Positions 1 to 10,311 are shown, numbered from the stretch's first letter. The stretch: 64,000 bases of DNA from Deltaproteobacteria bacterium (GCA_029262515.1 JAJCZH010000005.1:1-64000), one strand, 5' to 3'. Notes: generated by a model not told the origin, from the sequence alone. Program-made: numbers and translations.

Positions 1-1125
1 GGTATCGAAGCCGAAGCCGGTATCGAGAAGGAAATCGAGTCTGCTGTAGAGCAAGTCTCTGAACTTGAGTCGGAGATTGAGCCGGAAATATTACCGGAGG
101 TTTCGGAAGTTGAACCTGAAGCCGCTGAAACGGAACCGGAAACCGAGGATGAGTTTGAGCTTGCCCCGGCACCTGATGAAGACGTTGGGCTTGATGAAGA
201 GGTAGAGCTGCCCGAAGCGGCCGAAGTTATAGAGGGTGAAACAGGCGAGGCGCTTGAGCCCGAAATAGAGGTCCAAAGTACAGAGGAACCTGTAACTGAG
301 GCGTTGGAAGAGATCACCGGCCTTGAGTCCGTAGATGACGAGGTTCCCGATGAAGTCGAGTTTGTGGTCGATGATGAAATTGAGATGGAAGCAGGAGCCG
401 TTGAAGAGTTTGATGAGCCGCTGGAGACCGATGACCTTGCGGAGTTGGCTATCAGCGAAGCCATCGATGAGTTGATGGATAAGATAGATTCCGGGTCTAC
501 GCTGGATGACGGTATAGGGGTCACTGACGGAAAGGTAGCCGATGATACCGTTGATGAAAGGTCGGAGGAGTATGTAGATCTTTCTGAAGAGCTTGGGATG
601 AACGAGGCAAAGGAGGCCCCTCCTGTAGCACAAGTTTCGACCTCTACGCGCGCCAACGATACATTTGACGAATTCAGGGCCGGCCTTGAAGACCAGCTAA
701 GGCGCGAGGATACTGAGACGCACTACAACCTCGGCATAGCGTACATGGAGATGGAGCTGTATAAAGAGGCTTCCAAGGAGTTTAAGGTTGCGCTCAAGGA
801 CCCAAACCTGGAACTCGATTGCTACAGCAGGCTCGGCATGTCTGCAATGGCGGAGTCGAACGCGGAAGAGGCTATACCGTACTTCCAGAAGGCGCTCAAG
901 ATAGGCGAGAGTTGGAGCGAGGGGGAGCGCAAGGGCTGCATGTATGAGCTCGCGTTGGCTCATGAGGCTGCCAGCAACAGGGGCGAGGCCGCGTTGCTTT
1001 TTACGGAAGTAAGTGAGCTCGATCCGGGTTACAGAGAGGTTGCGGCAAAGGTATCGGCGTATGGCATCGTTAAACCTTCCGCCATTCCCGTGGATGACGG
1101 TTTAATAGAGGTCGAGCTGTTGTAA
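1..1125 (+). CDS. TPR protein with long acidic region, 5' end outside window
   Basis: The frame is open from base 1, so the true start lies to the left and 374 C-terminal residues are visible. Roughly the first 210 visible residues are Glu/Asp/Pro/Val-rich with irregular repeats and are probably disordered. From about residue 239 there are tetratricopeptide repeats (THYNLGIAYMEMELYKEA, then a second unit with AIPYFQKALKIGE). TPR domains bind protein partners; proteins with a long acidic stretch before C-terminal TPRs are common in Deltaproteobacteria, but I cannot assign a partner. A hairpin terminator follows at 1151, so this ends its transcript. Partial; function unknown. Confidence 0.8.
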   Translation, partial: GIEAEAGIEKEIESAVEQVSELESEIEPEILPEVSEVEPEAAETEPETEDEFELAPAPDEDVGLDEEVELPEAAEVIEGETGEALEPEIEVQSTEEPVTEALEEITGLESVDDEVPDEVEFVVDDEIEMEAGAVEEFDEPLETDDLAELAISEAIDELMDKIDSGSTLDDGIGVTDGKVADDTVDERSEEYVDLSEELGMNEAKEAPPVAQVSTSTRANDTFDEFRAGLEDQLRREDTETHYNLGIAYMEMELYKEASKEFKVALKDPNLELDCYSRLGMSAMAESNAEEAIPYFQKALKIGESWSEGERKGCMYELALAHEAASNRGEAALLFTEVSELDPGYREVAAKVSAYGIVKPSAIPVDDGLIEVELL

Positions 1126-1150
1126 GCTTGGTTGATTGAGCGGCTTGTCG

Positions 1151-1177
1151 GGCCCGGCTACCGTCCGGGCCTTTTTT
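1151..1177 (+). terminator. Intrinsic terminator after the TPR gene
   Basis: Perfect 7-bp stem GGCCCGG (1151-1157) and CCGGGCC (1165-1171), 7-base loop, followed by six T. It lies 26 bases after the stop codon of the TPR gene. Confidence 0.85.
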
Positions 1178-1394
1178 CATACTGTAATTCAACCCTTATT
1201 CCTTGAAACAGTTCTGCGTATTATTGTATTTCAGGCCGGGAGCCTGGTGTCTCTGTTTGTCCGTGCCGTATTTCGTTGACAGCCGTACCCTGTTGACCCA
1301 GCGGCGAGCACGTATTTGCGGTTGACTTTTTTACTGTTGCGTGTCAATTTAGATAGCCGTATATAAAAGCAGGCGACTTAGACGGATAAGGGGA

Positions 1395-2021
1395 ATGATG
1401 AATAAATTCAGAGCACTTATTTTGACGGCACTTATAACAGCAGCCATCTCAGTGGCCGGCTGTTCCAGCAAGGATACAGGAGGTAGTAACGTGGCAGAGA
1501 CAGGAATAGATGCAGCCAGGCTCGCGGCTCTCAAGACTACAGGGGCCGTTATTGAGACCAAGTACGGCGATATAGAGTTGGAGTTCTATCCGGATGAGGC
1601 TCCTTTGCATGTCGATAACTTTGTTAAGCTCGCTTCGGAAGGTTTTTACGACGGTACTATCTTTCATCGCGTTATACCCGGGTTTATGATTCAGGGCGGA
1701 GACCCGAACACAAAGGGGCAGGAGCGGCATACGTACGGTCAGGGCGGTCCGGGATATAGTGTTAATGCTGAGTTCAACAAAATCGGTCACGACAGAGGGA
1801 TACTCTCTGCGGCGCGTTCCGCAGATCCCAATAGCGCAGGCTCCCAGTTCTTTGTTGTTGTGCAGAGAGCGCCGCACCTAGACGGCCAGTACACAGTCTT
1901 CGGCAGAGTAACAAAGGGTATGGACGTAGCGGATCAGATAGTTAATTCTCCGCGCGACCAGAGAGATCTTCCCGACGAGAGGATCGAGATAAAAGTACGC
2001 GTAATCGAGAAGAACGATTGA
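1395..2021 (+). CDS. Lipoprotein cyclophilin-type peptidyl-prolyl cis-trans isomerase
   Basis: Predicted to catalyse proline cis-trans isomerisation during folding of exported proteins. The N-terminus is a lipoprotein signal (hydrophobic stretch ending VAGC, Cys at residue 23 from the first ATG). From about residue 52 a cyclophilin domain follows with the family motifs FHRVIPGFMIQGGDP, GSQFFVVVQRAPHLDGQYTVFG. Length 208 aa fits a secreted single-domain cyclophilin. Two ATGs are adjacent at 1395 and 1398; the AAGGGG at 1388-1393 is better spaced for the second. It is a monocistronic unit between two terminators. Acting at the inner face of the outer membrane or in the periplasm is inferred from the lipobox. 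Confidence 0.93.
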   Translation: MMNKFRALILTALITAAISVAGCSSKDTGGSNVAETGIDAARLAALKTTGAVIETKYGDIELEFYPDEAPLHVDNFVKLASEGFYDGTIFHRVIPGFMIQGGDPNTKGQERHTYGQGGPGYSVNAEFNKIGHDRGILSAARSADPNSAGSQFFVVVQRAPHLDGQYTVFGRVTKGMDVADQIVNSPRDQRDLPDERIEIKVRVIEKND

Positions 2022-2057
2022 TAAAGATAGTAGAGATTGAACTTTCGATCTTTTAAC

Positions 2058-2090
2058 AAAGGGGCCCCCTGAGTTTTCAGGAGCCCCTTT
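2058..2090 (+). terminator. Intrinsic terminator after the cyclophilin gene
   Basis: Outer stem AAAGGGGC (2058-2065) with GCCCCTTT (2083-2090) and an inner stem CCTGA/TCAGG. Only a short T run follows. Confidence 0.75.
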
Positions 2091-2300
2091 CGTTGTTCGG
2101 TAACGTTGCTCTGTTTTATTTATGTTACGTCGTGTTGTTGAGTTGCACTATAGCGCACCGTAATTCCGACGACCGGACCGGTTGACAGAGCGGGTATGGC
2201 AGGCCTTGTAGTAGAAAATTTTCTTCTGTAAACGGTATTTTACGCTTGCAATGGAAATATTACTGTGCTAAATTTATTTTATCGATGCAGTTGATCGAGA

Positions 2301-2325
2301 AAAGTGGGCTTGCGCCCACTTTTTT
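2301..2325 (+). terminator. Leader terminator (possible attenuator) upstream of the rimP-nusA-infB operon
   Basis: Perfect 9-bp stem AAAGTGGGC (2301-2309) and GCCCACTTT (2314-2322) with a TTGC loop and a run of six T (2320-2325). There is no gene between the preceding terminator at 2090 and this one, so it seems to terminate a leader transcript rather than a gene. It sits 360 bases before rimP. A hairpin here could place the operon under control of its own product NusA; this is inference. The rest of 2091-2684 shows no convincing gene, only short open frames without ribosome sites. Confidence 0.75.
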
Positions 2326-2684
2326 GTTATCCGAGTTCCAGCGTTATTTTCTTTTGCGTTCGAACTTCCGGCGTTTATCTCCGCGTTGTTTTTTGTGCCT
2401 CGGCGACACTGCGTCATTCTGTGTTGGGATTTCCGGTACCGGTTTTGCGTACTCTTTTAAGACCTATTACCAAACCAGAACTCGTGACGGATTTTGTTGC
2501 TAGACGCATTGCGTATTGACACCCGGCGCACTATTTGAGTCTCACCACGGTTTTTTACGTGTCTCGACTTTAGGCGCCTCTTTTATCAAACCCGTCACCG
2601 ATGAGGCCGTTACCTGTTGTAACGTGTGGAATTTTCTTTATACCCGGAGCAGTGTTCTCAACCTTTACCAAGAGTATCTGTTAC

Positions 2685-3149
2685 TTGAAGACGACCGACC
2701 TATTAGACCGAATAACTGAAATAGCCGAACCAGTTGTAGATGGAGTTGGTCTCGAACTTGTTGACGTCCAGTTTACGGCAGAACACGGTCGAAAGGTCCT
2801 GCGTATCTTTATCGATAAACCGGGCGGCGTGACGATAGACGACTGCGGTTCCATTAGCAGGGAACTCAGCCTTGCGTTCGACGTTGACGATTTTATCCCT
2901 GGCCGTTACTCTCTGGAGGTGTCGAGTCCCGGACTCGAAAGGGCGCTAAAGAAGGTTGCCGACTTCGAAAGGTTTACAGGCAGCAAGGTGCGCCTGAGAG
3001 TGGTTCAGCCGATAGAGGAGCGAAGAAATTTTAGGGCGGTTATAAAGGCGGTTGAAGGAGACTCCGTCAGTATCGAAGATTCAGCCGGCAGGGTATGGAA
3101 GATTGAGATTGGTATGATCGAAAGCGCAAACCTTATTGTTGAATTTTGA
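2685..3149 (+). CDS. rimP: Ribosome maturation factor RimP
   Basis: RimP helps assemble the 30S subunit. The protein reads LLDRITEIAEPVVDGVGLEL near the N-terminus, then the family motif EVSSPGLERALKK and a C-terminal SH3-like part. I chose the TTG at 2685 (154 aa), the usual RimP length, with AAGAG at 2669-2673 as a weak ribosome site. The frame is also open from an ATG at 2601, but this adds 28 residues with no resemblance to RimP and no ribosome site. It is the first gene of the nusA/infB operon and lies 33 bases before nusA. Confidence 0.93.
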   Translation: MKTTDLLDRITEIAEPVVDGVGLELVDVQFTAEHGRKVLRIFIDKPGGVTIDDCGSISRELSLAFDVDDFIPGRYSLEVSSPGLERALKKVADFERFTGSKVRLRVVQPIEERRNFRAVIKAVEGDSVSIEDSAGRVWKIEIGMIESANLIVEF

Positions 3150-3182
3150 TCGTGTAGTAATTTATTATATGGAGAAGCAGTG

Positions 3183-4517
3183 ATGGGACTAAACCTGAGC
3201 AATTTGATAGAGCAGGTAGGCAAGGACAAGGGAATTGCCAAGGATGTTCTTATTGACGCGCTTGAGACCGCTCTGTTGAAAGCGGCCGAGAAGCGTTTTG
3301 GGGCCGGCAAAGAAATTGAAGCGCACTATATGGAAGAGTCCGGCGAGATAGAACTCTTTCTTTTCAAGACCGTCGTCAAAGAGGTGGATGACGATGACCT
3401 CGAAATCACACTGGAGGATGCGGTAGAACTCGATCCCGAGGCCGTGCTTGACGATGTTATAGGCGTAAAGCTCGACTCCAACAAGTTTGGCCGCATAGAT
3501 GCGCAGACCGCCAAGCAGATTATTATCCAGAAGGTGAGAGACGCCGAGCGCGATATCGTCTTTTCGGAGTATACTGATAAAAAGGGCGAGATCATAACCG
3601 GTATAGTCCACAGGTTCGAGCGCGGAGATATAATAATCGACCTCGGAAGGGCCGAAGCGATCTTGCCGAAGAAGGAGCAGGTTCGGCGTGAAGGTTACAG
3701 GCAGGGCGAGCGCGTAAGGGGTATGGTCGTTGACGTGTTGAGCGAGTCGAGAGGCCCGCAGGTCGTTCTGTCGCGTACCCATCCCGGCTTTTTGATGAAA
3801 CTCTTTCAGATGGAGGTCCCTGAGGTCTATGAGGGTATCGTTGAAATCAAGGGCGCTGCCAGGGAACCCGGTGACAGGGCGAAGATCGCCGTCGTTTCCA
3901 ATAACTACGATGTCGATCCTGTCGGAGCGTGCGTCGGGGTAAAGGGCTCAAGGGTACAGGCCGTGGTGCAGGAGCTTAAGGGCGAGAAGATCGATATAAT
4001 TCACTGGTCCGAAGACCCGGCCATATATGTTAAGAATACTCTGTCTCCTGCCGTTATCTCCAAGGTCATAACCGACACGGAAGAGCATGCTATGGAGGTT
4101 GTTGTGCCTGATGATCAACTTTCGCTGGCAATCGGCAAGAAGGGGCAGAACGTAAGGCTTGCCGCAAAACTTACGGGCTGGAAGATAGATATAAGGACCG
4201 AGGCCGACGGCACGGGCGAGACACTCTCGCCGGAAGAGGCGCTGCGCAAAGAGATTGAGGCGTCGGATGCCAAGGGTGAGACTGATACTAACGATAGCAG
4301 CAAAGACGAGAGTAGTAGAGACGCAATAAATAACGCTCTGCTCGATGCTCTTAAGAGTGATGTGGAGGAAGCGGAAGAAGCAGAAGAAGAGCAGAGTGCT
4401 GCAGAAGATACGGCTGCAGAGGAGACGGCGGATGAAGCACCCGAAGCGCAGGATGATTCGCAAGAGTCGGCTGAAGAGGGTGAGGAAGAAGCTCTTGAGG
4501 AAGAGCCTGTCGGTTGA
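3183..4517 (+). CDS. nusA: Transcription termination/antitermination protein NusA
   Basis: NusA binds RNA polymerase and nascent RNA and tunes pausing, intrinsic termination and antitermination. Visible in order: N-terminal polymerase-binding domain (about 1-125), S1 domain ([20 protein letters not shown]), and two KH domains ([37 protein letters not shown]). The last 90 or so residues are a low-complexity Glu/Asp/Ala tail instead of the helical repeats of E. coli NusA. The ATG at 3183 has GGAG at 3171-3174 at good distance; a GTG at 3180 is too close. The stop overlaps the ylxR start by four bases, so translation is probably coupled. Confidence 0.97.
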   Translation: MGLNLSNLIEQVGKDKGIAKDVLIDALETALLKAAEKRFGAGKEIEAHYMEESGEIELFLFKTVVKEVDDDDLEITLEDAVELDPEAVLDDVIGVKLDSNKFGRIDAQTAKQIIIQKVRDAERDIVFSEYTDKKGEIITGIVHRFERGDIIIDLGRAEAILPKKEQVRREGYRQGERVRGMVVDVLSESRGPQVVLSRTHPGFLMKLFQMEVPEVYEGIVEIKGAAREPGDRAKIAVVSNNYDVDPVGACVGVKGSRVQAVVQELKGEKIDIIHWSEDPAIYVKNTLSPAVISKVITDTEEHAMEVVVPDDQLSLAIGKKGQNVRLAAKLTGWKIDIRTEADGTGETLSPEEALRKEIEASDAKGETDTNDSSKDESSRDAINNALLDALKSDVEEAEEAEEEQSAAEDTAAEETADEAPEAQDDSQESAEEGEEEALEEEPVG

Positions 4518-4810
4518 GTTCCGTGCGTCGAGCTCGTAATCCGATAAGAACTTGCGTCGGGTGCAGGAACAGAAGAGAGAAGAGTGAAATGGTCAGGATA
4601 GTCTCTGTAGAGGGCAGTCCTGTTATAGATGAAAAGGGTAATATGAGCGGCAGAGGGGCGTATGTCTGCCGGTCTGAAAGTTGCTTGGAGACGGTGATGA
4701 CAGATAGAGGCCGTCTATCGAGGGCATTTAAGGAAGAGACTGAAGCGCCGGATTCGGACCAGTTCCGTAACAGGCTTGGGTTGTTTAAGACAGATTCTAA
4801 TCAGAGTTGA
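4514..4810 (+). CDS. ylxR: YlxR family RNA-binding protein (DUF448)
   Basis: Small basic protein of the YlxR/DUF448 family, regularly found between nusA and infB. The signature [18 protein letters not shown] is at the N-terminus and [14 protein letters not shown] in the middle; together they form the family's Cys-containing fold. The TTG at 4514 overlaps the nusA stop and has GAGGAAGAG upstream; a GTG at 4523 is the alternative. Length 98 aa is usual. Its role is nucleic-acid binding in the transcription/translation operon, with no agreed precise job. Confidence 0.92.
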   Translation: MSSVRRARNPIRTCVGCRNRREKSEMVRIVSVEGSPVIDEKGNMSGRGAYVCRSESCLETVMTDRGRLSRAFKEETEAPDSDQFRNRLGLFKTDSNQS

Positions 4811-4811
4811 G

Positions 4812-7244
4812 ATGCCGATAGAAGATAAAGAAAAAGAGCAGGGCGAAGTAGTTGAGAAGCGCGTTAAGGCGACGGTAATAAGGCGCAGGTCTGCAAGCTC
4901 GGCCGCAAAGGTGGCCAAGAAGAAGGCCGAAATCTCTGAGGCTGAAAGCAAAGAGAATGCTGCTTCAGCTGCCCCGGTTGTTGAGGAGAAGCCTGAGAAG
5001 ACGGCTGCCAAGAAGGAAGCGCCGAAGAAGGCCGCTGCCGGGAAAGTTGCCGAAGCCGAGCCTGAAAAGCCGGAGAAGGTAGTAACCGAAGAGGCGCCGA
5101 ATAAGACGGCAAAGCAGGCTGCCCAAAAGAAGAGCGCCGCCCCTGAGAAAGTTGAAGCCGAGGGTGAAGAGGCTGCTCCGGAGGTTGTGGCAAAAGCGCC
5201 GAAGAAGGCAGCCAAAAAGGGCGCGCCTAAGAAGGCGGAGGTCAAGCCGCAAGAGCCTGCTGCGAAAGCCGGAGGAAAAGTGGAGGTAAAGGCCGAAACG
5301 AAACCGCCGCATGCCGCTAAAGAGGTGAAGGTCTTCGGCAAAGAGCCTGCCCCCAGCAAGTTCTTCCCGCAGAGGCCTCAGGGCAAGAAGGGCCGCCGTT
5401 TCCAGAACAGGGGACCGCAGCGCCGCAGAAATCAGGTGGTGCAGAACCGGGCGCTCAAGAGCACGGAGATTACGGTTCCGACGGGTGCTTCCCGCGTCGT
5501 GCGTATCATGGACGCCATAAGTATTGCAGAGTTCTCTCAGAGGCTCGGAGTCAAGGCCGGAGAGATAATAAAGAAGTTGATGGCGCTCGGTATAATGGCC
5601 ACGGTTAACCAGTTTATCGACGTGGACGCGGCGACCCTCATAGCCCAGGAGTACGATTTTGAGGTCGAAAACGCCGCCGTGGATGAAGTAACGCTTCTGG
5701 AGAGTACCACCGGCGAGGAAGTAAGCGCAGAGGTTGTTACGCGAGCTCCTGTTGTAACCGTTATGGGCCATGTCGACCACGGTAAGACCTCTTTACTCGA
5801 CGCCATACGCGAGACGAATGTCGCAACAGGAGAGGCCGGAGGAATAACCCAGCACATAGGCGCCTATCATGTTCATCTCGAAAAGGGCGACGTCACCTTC
5901 CTGGACACGCCGGGGCATGAGGCCTTTACCTCTATGCGGTCGCGCGGGGCAAAGGTTACAGACCTTGTAATCCTGGTCGTCGCTGCCGATGACGGCGTAA
6001 TGCCGCAGACGGTCGAAGCGGTAAACCATGCCAAGGCGGCTGAGGTTCCGATAATAGTCGCTATCAACAAAATGGACCTTCCTGATGCTGATTCGAGCAG
6101 GGTCAGGAACGAGCTCTCGGGTTACGATCTGATCTCCGAAGAGTGGGGTGGCGATACCATCTTCATGGAGGTATCGGCCAAACAGAGGACAAACGTAAAA
6201 GAGCTGCTAGAGATGATACTCTTGCAGGCCGAGATACTCGAACTCAAGGCTACTGTCGATACGCCCGCAAACGGAATTATCGTAGAGGCCCAGCTCGACA
6301 AGGGACGCGGCCCGGTTGCTACCGTTCTGATTCAGAGCGGTACGGTCAAGGTCGGTGACGCTTTTGTCTCGGGCATTCATCATGGCCGAGTGAGGGCTAT
6401 GGTCAGTGATCGCGGCCTGAGGATCGAGAGCGCAGGGCCGTCTATGCCGATAGAGGTGCTCGGGCTCTCCGGAGTACCCGAAGCCGGAGATACCTTCCAT
6501 GTCGTTAAGGACGAGTCGACCGCCCGCCAGATAGCCTCCTTAAGGGTGCAGAAGATAGCCGACAAGGATCTTGCACAGACCGCCAAGATCAGCCTCGAAG
6601 ACCTATACGAGCAGATAAGCAAGGGCGACGTAAAGGAACTCAACCTGATAATCAAGGCCGATGTCCACGGTTCGATCGAGGCCGTAAAGGACTCTTTGAA
6701 CAAGCTCTCGACAGAGGCGGTAAAGATAAAATTCATACATAGCGCGGTCGGAGGAATCAACGAGGGCGACGTAATGCTCGCAAGCGCCTCGAACGCCATT
6801 ATAATAGGCTTTAACGTAAGGCCGGAGACCAAGGCGTATGTTCTGGCAGAAAAGGACTCGGTAGACCTCAAACTCTATAACGTTATCTACAACCTTGTAG
6901 ATGACGTGCGCAACGCGATGGAAGGCATGCTGGAGCCGATAATAAGGGAAGAGGTTCTCGGAAGAGCTGAGGTAAGAGATATTTTCCGCGTGACCAAGGT
7001 CGGAACGGTAGCCGGTTGTTACATTGTCGACGGCAAGGCGAGCAGGAATGCGAAGGTCAGGCTGGTGCGTGACAACGTAGTTATCTACGAAGGTACTCTT
7101 TCGTCGCTTAAACGCTTCAAAGAGGATGTCAAAGAGGTGCAGACCGGTTACGAGTGCGGTATGGCGATAGAGGGTTACAACGACCTCAAGGTGGGCGACG
7201 TCATCGAGCTCTATATAGAGAAAGAGGAGATGGCCAAGCTGTAG
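4812..7244 (+). CDS. infB: Translation initiation factor IF-2
   Basis: GTPase that brings initiator fMet-tRNA to the 30S subunit and promotes subunit joining. The ATG at 4812 follows the ylxR stop by one base (810 aa). Residues to about 200 form a Lys/Ala/Glu-rich linker, preceded by the short [12 protein letters not shown] segment typical of IF-2 N-termini. A second IF2-N domain is near [20 protein letters not shown]. The G domain begins with GHVDHGKT at residue 319, then DTPGHEAF and NKMD, followed by domains II-IV. A longer frame from 4776 lies inside ylxR and is not likely used. Confidence 0.97.
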   Translation: MPIEDKEKEQGEVVEKRVKATVIRRRSASSAAKVAKKKAEISEAESKENAASAAPVVEEKPEKTAAKKEAPKKAAAGKVAEAEPEKPEKVVTEEAPNKTAKQAAQKKSAAPEKVEAEGEEAAPEVVAKAPKKAAKKGAPKKAEVKPQEPAAKAGGKVEVKAETKPPHAAKEVKVFGKEPAPSKFFPQRPQGKKGRRFQNRGPQRRRNQVVQNRALKSTEITVPTGASRVVRIMDAISIAEFSQRLGVKAGEIIKKLMALGIMATVNQFIDVDAATLIAQEYDFEVENAAVDEVTLLESTTGEEVSAEVVTRAPVVTVMGHVDHGKTSLLDAIRETNVATGEAGGITQHIGAYHVHLEKGDVTFLDTPGHEAFTSMRSRGAKVTDLVILVVAADDGVMPQTVEAVNHAKAAEVPIIVAINKMDLPDADSSRVRNELSGYDLISEEWGGDTIFMEVSAKQRTNVKELLEMILLQAEILELKATVDTPANGIIVEAQLDKGRGPVATVLIQSGTVKVGDAFVSGIHHGRVRAMVSDRGLRIESAGPSMPIEVLGLSGVPEAGDTFHVVKDESTARQIASLRVQKIADKDLAQTAKISLEDLYEQISKGDVKELNLIIKADVHGSIEAVKDSLNKLSTEAVKIKFIHSAVGGINEGDVMLASASNAIIIGFNVRPETKAYVLAEKDSVDLKLYNVIYNLVDDVRNAMEGMLEPIIREEVLGRAEVRDIFRVTKVGTVAGCYIVDGKASRNAKVRLVRDNVVIYEGTLSSLKRFKEDVKEVQTGYECGMAIEGYNDLKVGDVIELYIEKEEMAKL

Positions 7245-7478
7245 TCCCTGTTTCCGGGCCGGTTTTATTTAAAGCGGGCCGTGCCGGTTTAAAAGATAGG
7301 AGCGGTCCTTCTATTAAAGTTGCCGGAGTTATAGTGACCGGGGCGATTTGTATGCTAAACGGGCCGGACGAGTTTAACAGATAATGCAAGCGGCTGTAAC
7401 AGGTCGGACCGGTCTCTTTAAAGAACTGCCTGAGTAAATGGCAGGTCAGACATGTCGTCCATGGCGGGTGAGAAGAGC

Positions 7479-7766
7479 ATGGTCGTAGGGGTCTGTTGCA
7501 TACGGTTGGTACTTCACGGCAACCGTTCCCTTAAGGGGAAGCGCAAGGTCGTTAAGAGCCTGATAGAGAAGGTCAAGCACCGTTACAATGTCTCTATTGC
7601 CGAGGTCGGTTCCAACGACGACCTTGTAAGGGCTGAGATAGGGTTTGCAACGGTCGGTAATGACAGGCAGTTTATCAATTCGGTAGCTGACAAGGTTATC
7701 GAGTTTATCTACTCTCTCGGAACCGCTGAAGTGACCGACCATACTCTCGAACTGATAAACGTCTGA
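7479..7766 (+). CDS. DUF503 (YlxP-like) family protein
   Basis: A 95-residue protein with the family core HGNRSLKGKRKVVKSL followed by VGSNDDLVRAEIGFATVG. DUF503/YlxP proteins occur between infB and rbfA in many bacteria and are thought to act with ribosome assembly; the molecular role is not settled. I prefer the ATG at 7479 because GGTG precedes it by eight bases and the family usually starts with MVVG; ATGs at 7452 and 7461 are in frame. The 234 bases between infB and this gene hold nothing else I can support. Confidence 0.9.
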   Translation: MVVGVCCIRLVLHGNRSLKGKRKVVKSLIEKVKHRYNVSIAEVGSNDDLVRAEIGFATVGNDRQFINSVADKVIEFIYSLGTAEVTDHTLELINV

Positions 7767-7838
7767 GGAGCGAACACTTTAGACCGTAAGCTCTGTTTTT
7801 TTATTAATATATAAACGTAAGTTAAGACTGAACCTCAG

Positions 7839-8210
7839 ATGGTACATACATATAAACGCTCCGATAGAGTCGGAGATCTCATAATGCAGGAGGTAGCCTC
7901 CATACTGTTACATGGTGAGCTGAAGGATCCGAGAGTCGGTTTCGTTACCATTACGCATGTGAAGATGACTCCCGATCTCAGGGATGCGAAGATCTACTTT
8001 AGCCAGATCGGTACAGAGAAGGAGAAGAAGGAGAGCTGCGAGGGGCTAAACAGCGCAAGTGGTTATATAAGGCGCGTACTTGCCAAGCAGCTCAGGCTCA
8101 GGAGTATCCCTAAGGTGACTTTCTTCTACGATGAAACTCTTGAGTACTCCGATCATATCGGGCAGGTTCTGCACGGTATAAAGGATGATGATACGGACGG
8201 AGAAGAGTAG
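7839..8210 (+). CDS. rbfA: Ribosome-binding factor A
   Basis: RbfA binds the 30S subunit during late 16S maturation. The 123-aa protein shows the KH-like RbfA fold with RSDRVGDLIMQEVASIL, DPRVGFVTITHVKMTPDLRD and RSIPKVTFFYDETLEYSDHI. The length and the acidic C-terminal tail are normal for the family. It follows the DUF503 gene by 72 bases and continues the rimP-pnp block. Confidence 0.95.
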   Translation: MVHTYKRSDRVGDLIMQEVASILLHGELKDPRVGFVTITHVKMTPDLRDAKIYFSQIGTEKEKKESCEGLNSASGYIRRVLAKQLRLRSIPKVTFFYDETLEYSDHIGQVLHGIKDDDTDGEE

Positions 8211-8379
8211 AGCTGGGTTTCTTATAACCGTTTTCAGGCTACGTTCGGTTAAGCGGTAATTGAGTGTTAAATAGATAGAACGGCAGATAGAAAGGCCGCC
8301 TCGTTGGCGGCATGCCATACTAAAAGCTTTTGCAAGCGGTGGCACTAAATATTTCATTGATGTTAGATCGGAAAAATAT

Positions 8380-9360
8380 ATGAGTGACTATTTTGGCGCG
8401 GTTATAGAGCGCATGAGGCAGGGCGAGAGGTTTCTGGTCGTCTCGCACGTCAACCCCGAAGGAGATGCCATAGGGTCGCTGCTCGGCCTTGCGCTTGCGC
8501 TTCGCTCTCTCGGTAAGGATGCCGTTGCGTACCTCGAAGACCCGCTTCCGGGTATATTCGAGTTTCTGCCAGGTTCCGAGACTATAGTCCATACTCTCGA
8601 CGGCGAGGCCCCTTTCGACGCCACCTTTGCGGTGGATTGCGGCCAGATGGACCGGCTCGGCAAGAACTTCAACAAGTTCGAAGGCATGGGGCCCGTGTTG
8701 AACCTTGATCATCATACCACCAACGACAACTTCGGTGAGTTGAATGTCGTCTTCCCGGATGCAAGTTCCACCGGAGAGGTGATCTTCGACTTCTGTAAAG
8801 AGGCATCCATAGAGATAACCACTGATATTGCGATCAACCTCTATGTAGCCATCCATACCGATACCGGCTCTTTTCGTTACTCCTGCACCAGTGAGGCGGC
8901 GCTTAAGAAGGCCGGAGAGCTTGTTGGCAGAGGCGCGGACCCGTGGATGATATCGACCCAGGTTTATGAAAATCACCCTGCAAGCAAGTACAAGCTTCTT
9001 GCAAGGGTACTTTCGACCCTTAATATTATAGAGATGGAGGACGCTAAGCACTTAATAGCGACCCTCTATGTTACTGATGAGATGTTCGAGAGCACGGGGG
9101 CGGACAAAGGCCATGCAGACGGTTTTGTCAACTATGCAAGAGGTATAGAGGGTGTCGAGGCCGGGGTTCTCTTTAGAGAGACCGGTCCTGATGAGTATAA
9201 GGTAAGTTTCAGGTCGAAGGGTGACGTGGACGTGGCAGATGTCGCGCTCGGTTTTGGCGGCGGCGGACACAGCCATGCTGCCGGCTGCTCTGTAACCGGA
9301 GAGCTTAAAGCGGTAATGGAGAGAGTTGTCGGGGCCCTAAAGGCATCTCTGGCCGGGTAG
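8380..9360 (+). CDS. nrnA: DHH/DHHA1 phosphoesterase, NrnA-type oligoribonuclease / pAp phosphatase
   Basis: Predicted to hydrolyse very short oligonucleotides and probably 3'-phosphoadenosine 5'-phosphate, finishing RNA decay. Motifs in order: HVNPEGDAIGS (residues 24-34), AVDCGQMDRLG, LDHHTTND (the DHH motif), and GGGGHSHAAGCSV in the DHHA1 domain at the C-terminus. Length 326 aa is standard. It ends six bases before truB and is probably co-transcribed. The position between rbfA and truB is the standard one for nrnA in Deltaproteobacteria and Firmicutes. Confidence 0.94.
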   Translation: MSDYFGAVIERMRQGERFLVVSHVNPEGDAIGSLLGLALALRSLGKDAVAYLEDPLPGIFEFLPGSETIVHTLDGEAPFDATFAVDCGQMDRLGKNFNKFEGMGPVLNLDHHTTNDNFGELNVVFPDASSTGEVIFDFCKEASIEITTDIAINLYVAIHTDTGSFRYSCTSEAALKKAGELVGRGADPWMISTQVYENHPASKYKLLARVLSTLNIIEMEDAKHLIATLYVTDEMFESTGADKGHADGFVNYARGIEGVEAGVLFRETGPDEYKVSFRSKGDVDVADVALGFGGGGHSHAAGCSVTGELKAVMERVVGALKASLAG

Positions 9361-9366
9361 GATTTA

Positions 9367-10311
9367 ATGGACGGCATTATTGTAGTTGATAAACCCTCGG
9401 ACTGGACTTCGCACGATGTAGTTGCAAAGGTTAAGCGCAGCCTGAAGGCCCGCAAGGTGGGGCATCTCGGTACTCTTGATCCCGCCGCAACAGGGGTTCT
9501 GCCGCTGGTCGTAAACGGCGCCACAAAGTATGCTCGTTTCTTAGATGTCGGAGGCAAGGGTTACGAGGCAATACTTAAGCTAGGCGAGACGACCGATACG
9601 CAGGACGGCGAAGGCAGTGTTGTGGAGCGCGCTGATGTCGGCGATATAGACGGGGCCGATATAAAAGAAGTCCTTAAGACTTTTGTCGGTAAGATAGAGC
9701 AGGTTCCGCCTATGTACTCTTCGGTCAAACAGGGCGGAGTGCCTCTTTATAAGCTTGCCAGAAAGGGTGTCACCGTAGAGCGTCCGGCAAAAGAGGTCGA
9801 GATCTACTCTATTGAACTTAAGAGTATAGAACTGCCGTATGTCGATTTTTCCGTTGAGTGCTCACGAGGTACCTATATAAGAACCCTTTCTGCCGATGTG
9901 GGGCAGAGCCTCGGTTGCGGGGCGCACCTTCACAGGCTTAGAAGAACCCGTAGCGGTAGCTTTACCGAAGAGGAGGCAGTAGATCCGACTTCGGGTAAAG
10001 AGGAGCTCGAAGCTGCGTTGATTCCCCTTGAAGCCGCTCTGGGCCGTTCGACTACCCTGATGAGCGGCGTCGATCTGGATGATACCACAGCCTCAAGGGT
10101 GAAGTGCGGACCGTTATGGGTAAAACTCGTTTGTACTTTCAAGGTGGGCGAGGTAGTAAGGCTTATGCATAACTCAGTGGTGCTCGGTTTTGCGGAGTTT
10201 GTCGGCAGAGACGAAGCGACTGAGAAATCTCAGTTTAATGTAGTAAAGGTGCTTTTCGGAGGTGTGGTACGCTCTTCGAGTTTGAAGCCGGACAAGGTGT
10301 CCGGGGCTTGA
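9367..10311 (+). CDS. truB: tRNA pseudouridine(55) synthase TruB
   Basis: Makes pseudouridine at position 55 of the tRNA T loop. The N-terminus IIVVDKPSDWTSHDVV, the catalytic motif GHLGTLDPAATG (Asp38), and VPPMYSSVKQGGVPLY and SRGTYIRTLSADVG are diagnostic of the TruB family. The C-terminal 70 residues form the PUA-like part. Length 314 aa fits. It starts six bases after nrnA. Confidence 0.96.
   Translation: MDGIIVVDKPSDWTSHDVVAKVKRSLKARKVGHLGTLDPAATGVLPLVVNGATKYARFLDVGGKGYEAILKLGETTDTQDGEGSVVERADVGDIDGADIKEVLKTFVGKIEQVPPMYSSVKQGGVPLYKLARKGVTVERPAKEVEIYSIELKSIELPYVDFSVECSRGTYIRTLSADVGQSLGCGAHLHRLRRTRSGSFTEEEAVDPTSGKEELEAALIPLEAALGRSTTLMSGVDLDDTTASRVKCGPLWVKLVCTFKVGEVVRLMHNSVVLGFAEFVGRDEATEKSQFNVVKVLFGGVVRSSSLKPDKVSGA

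Noticed and set aside
2182-2211. Promoter with TTGACA at 2182-2187 for the rimP leader
   Set aside because: No acceptable -10 at 16-18 bases; left unannotated.
2246-2719. Several open frames between the leader terminator and rimP
   Set aside because: Overlapping frames with no ribosome site, composition of random translation, no family resemblance.
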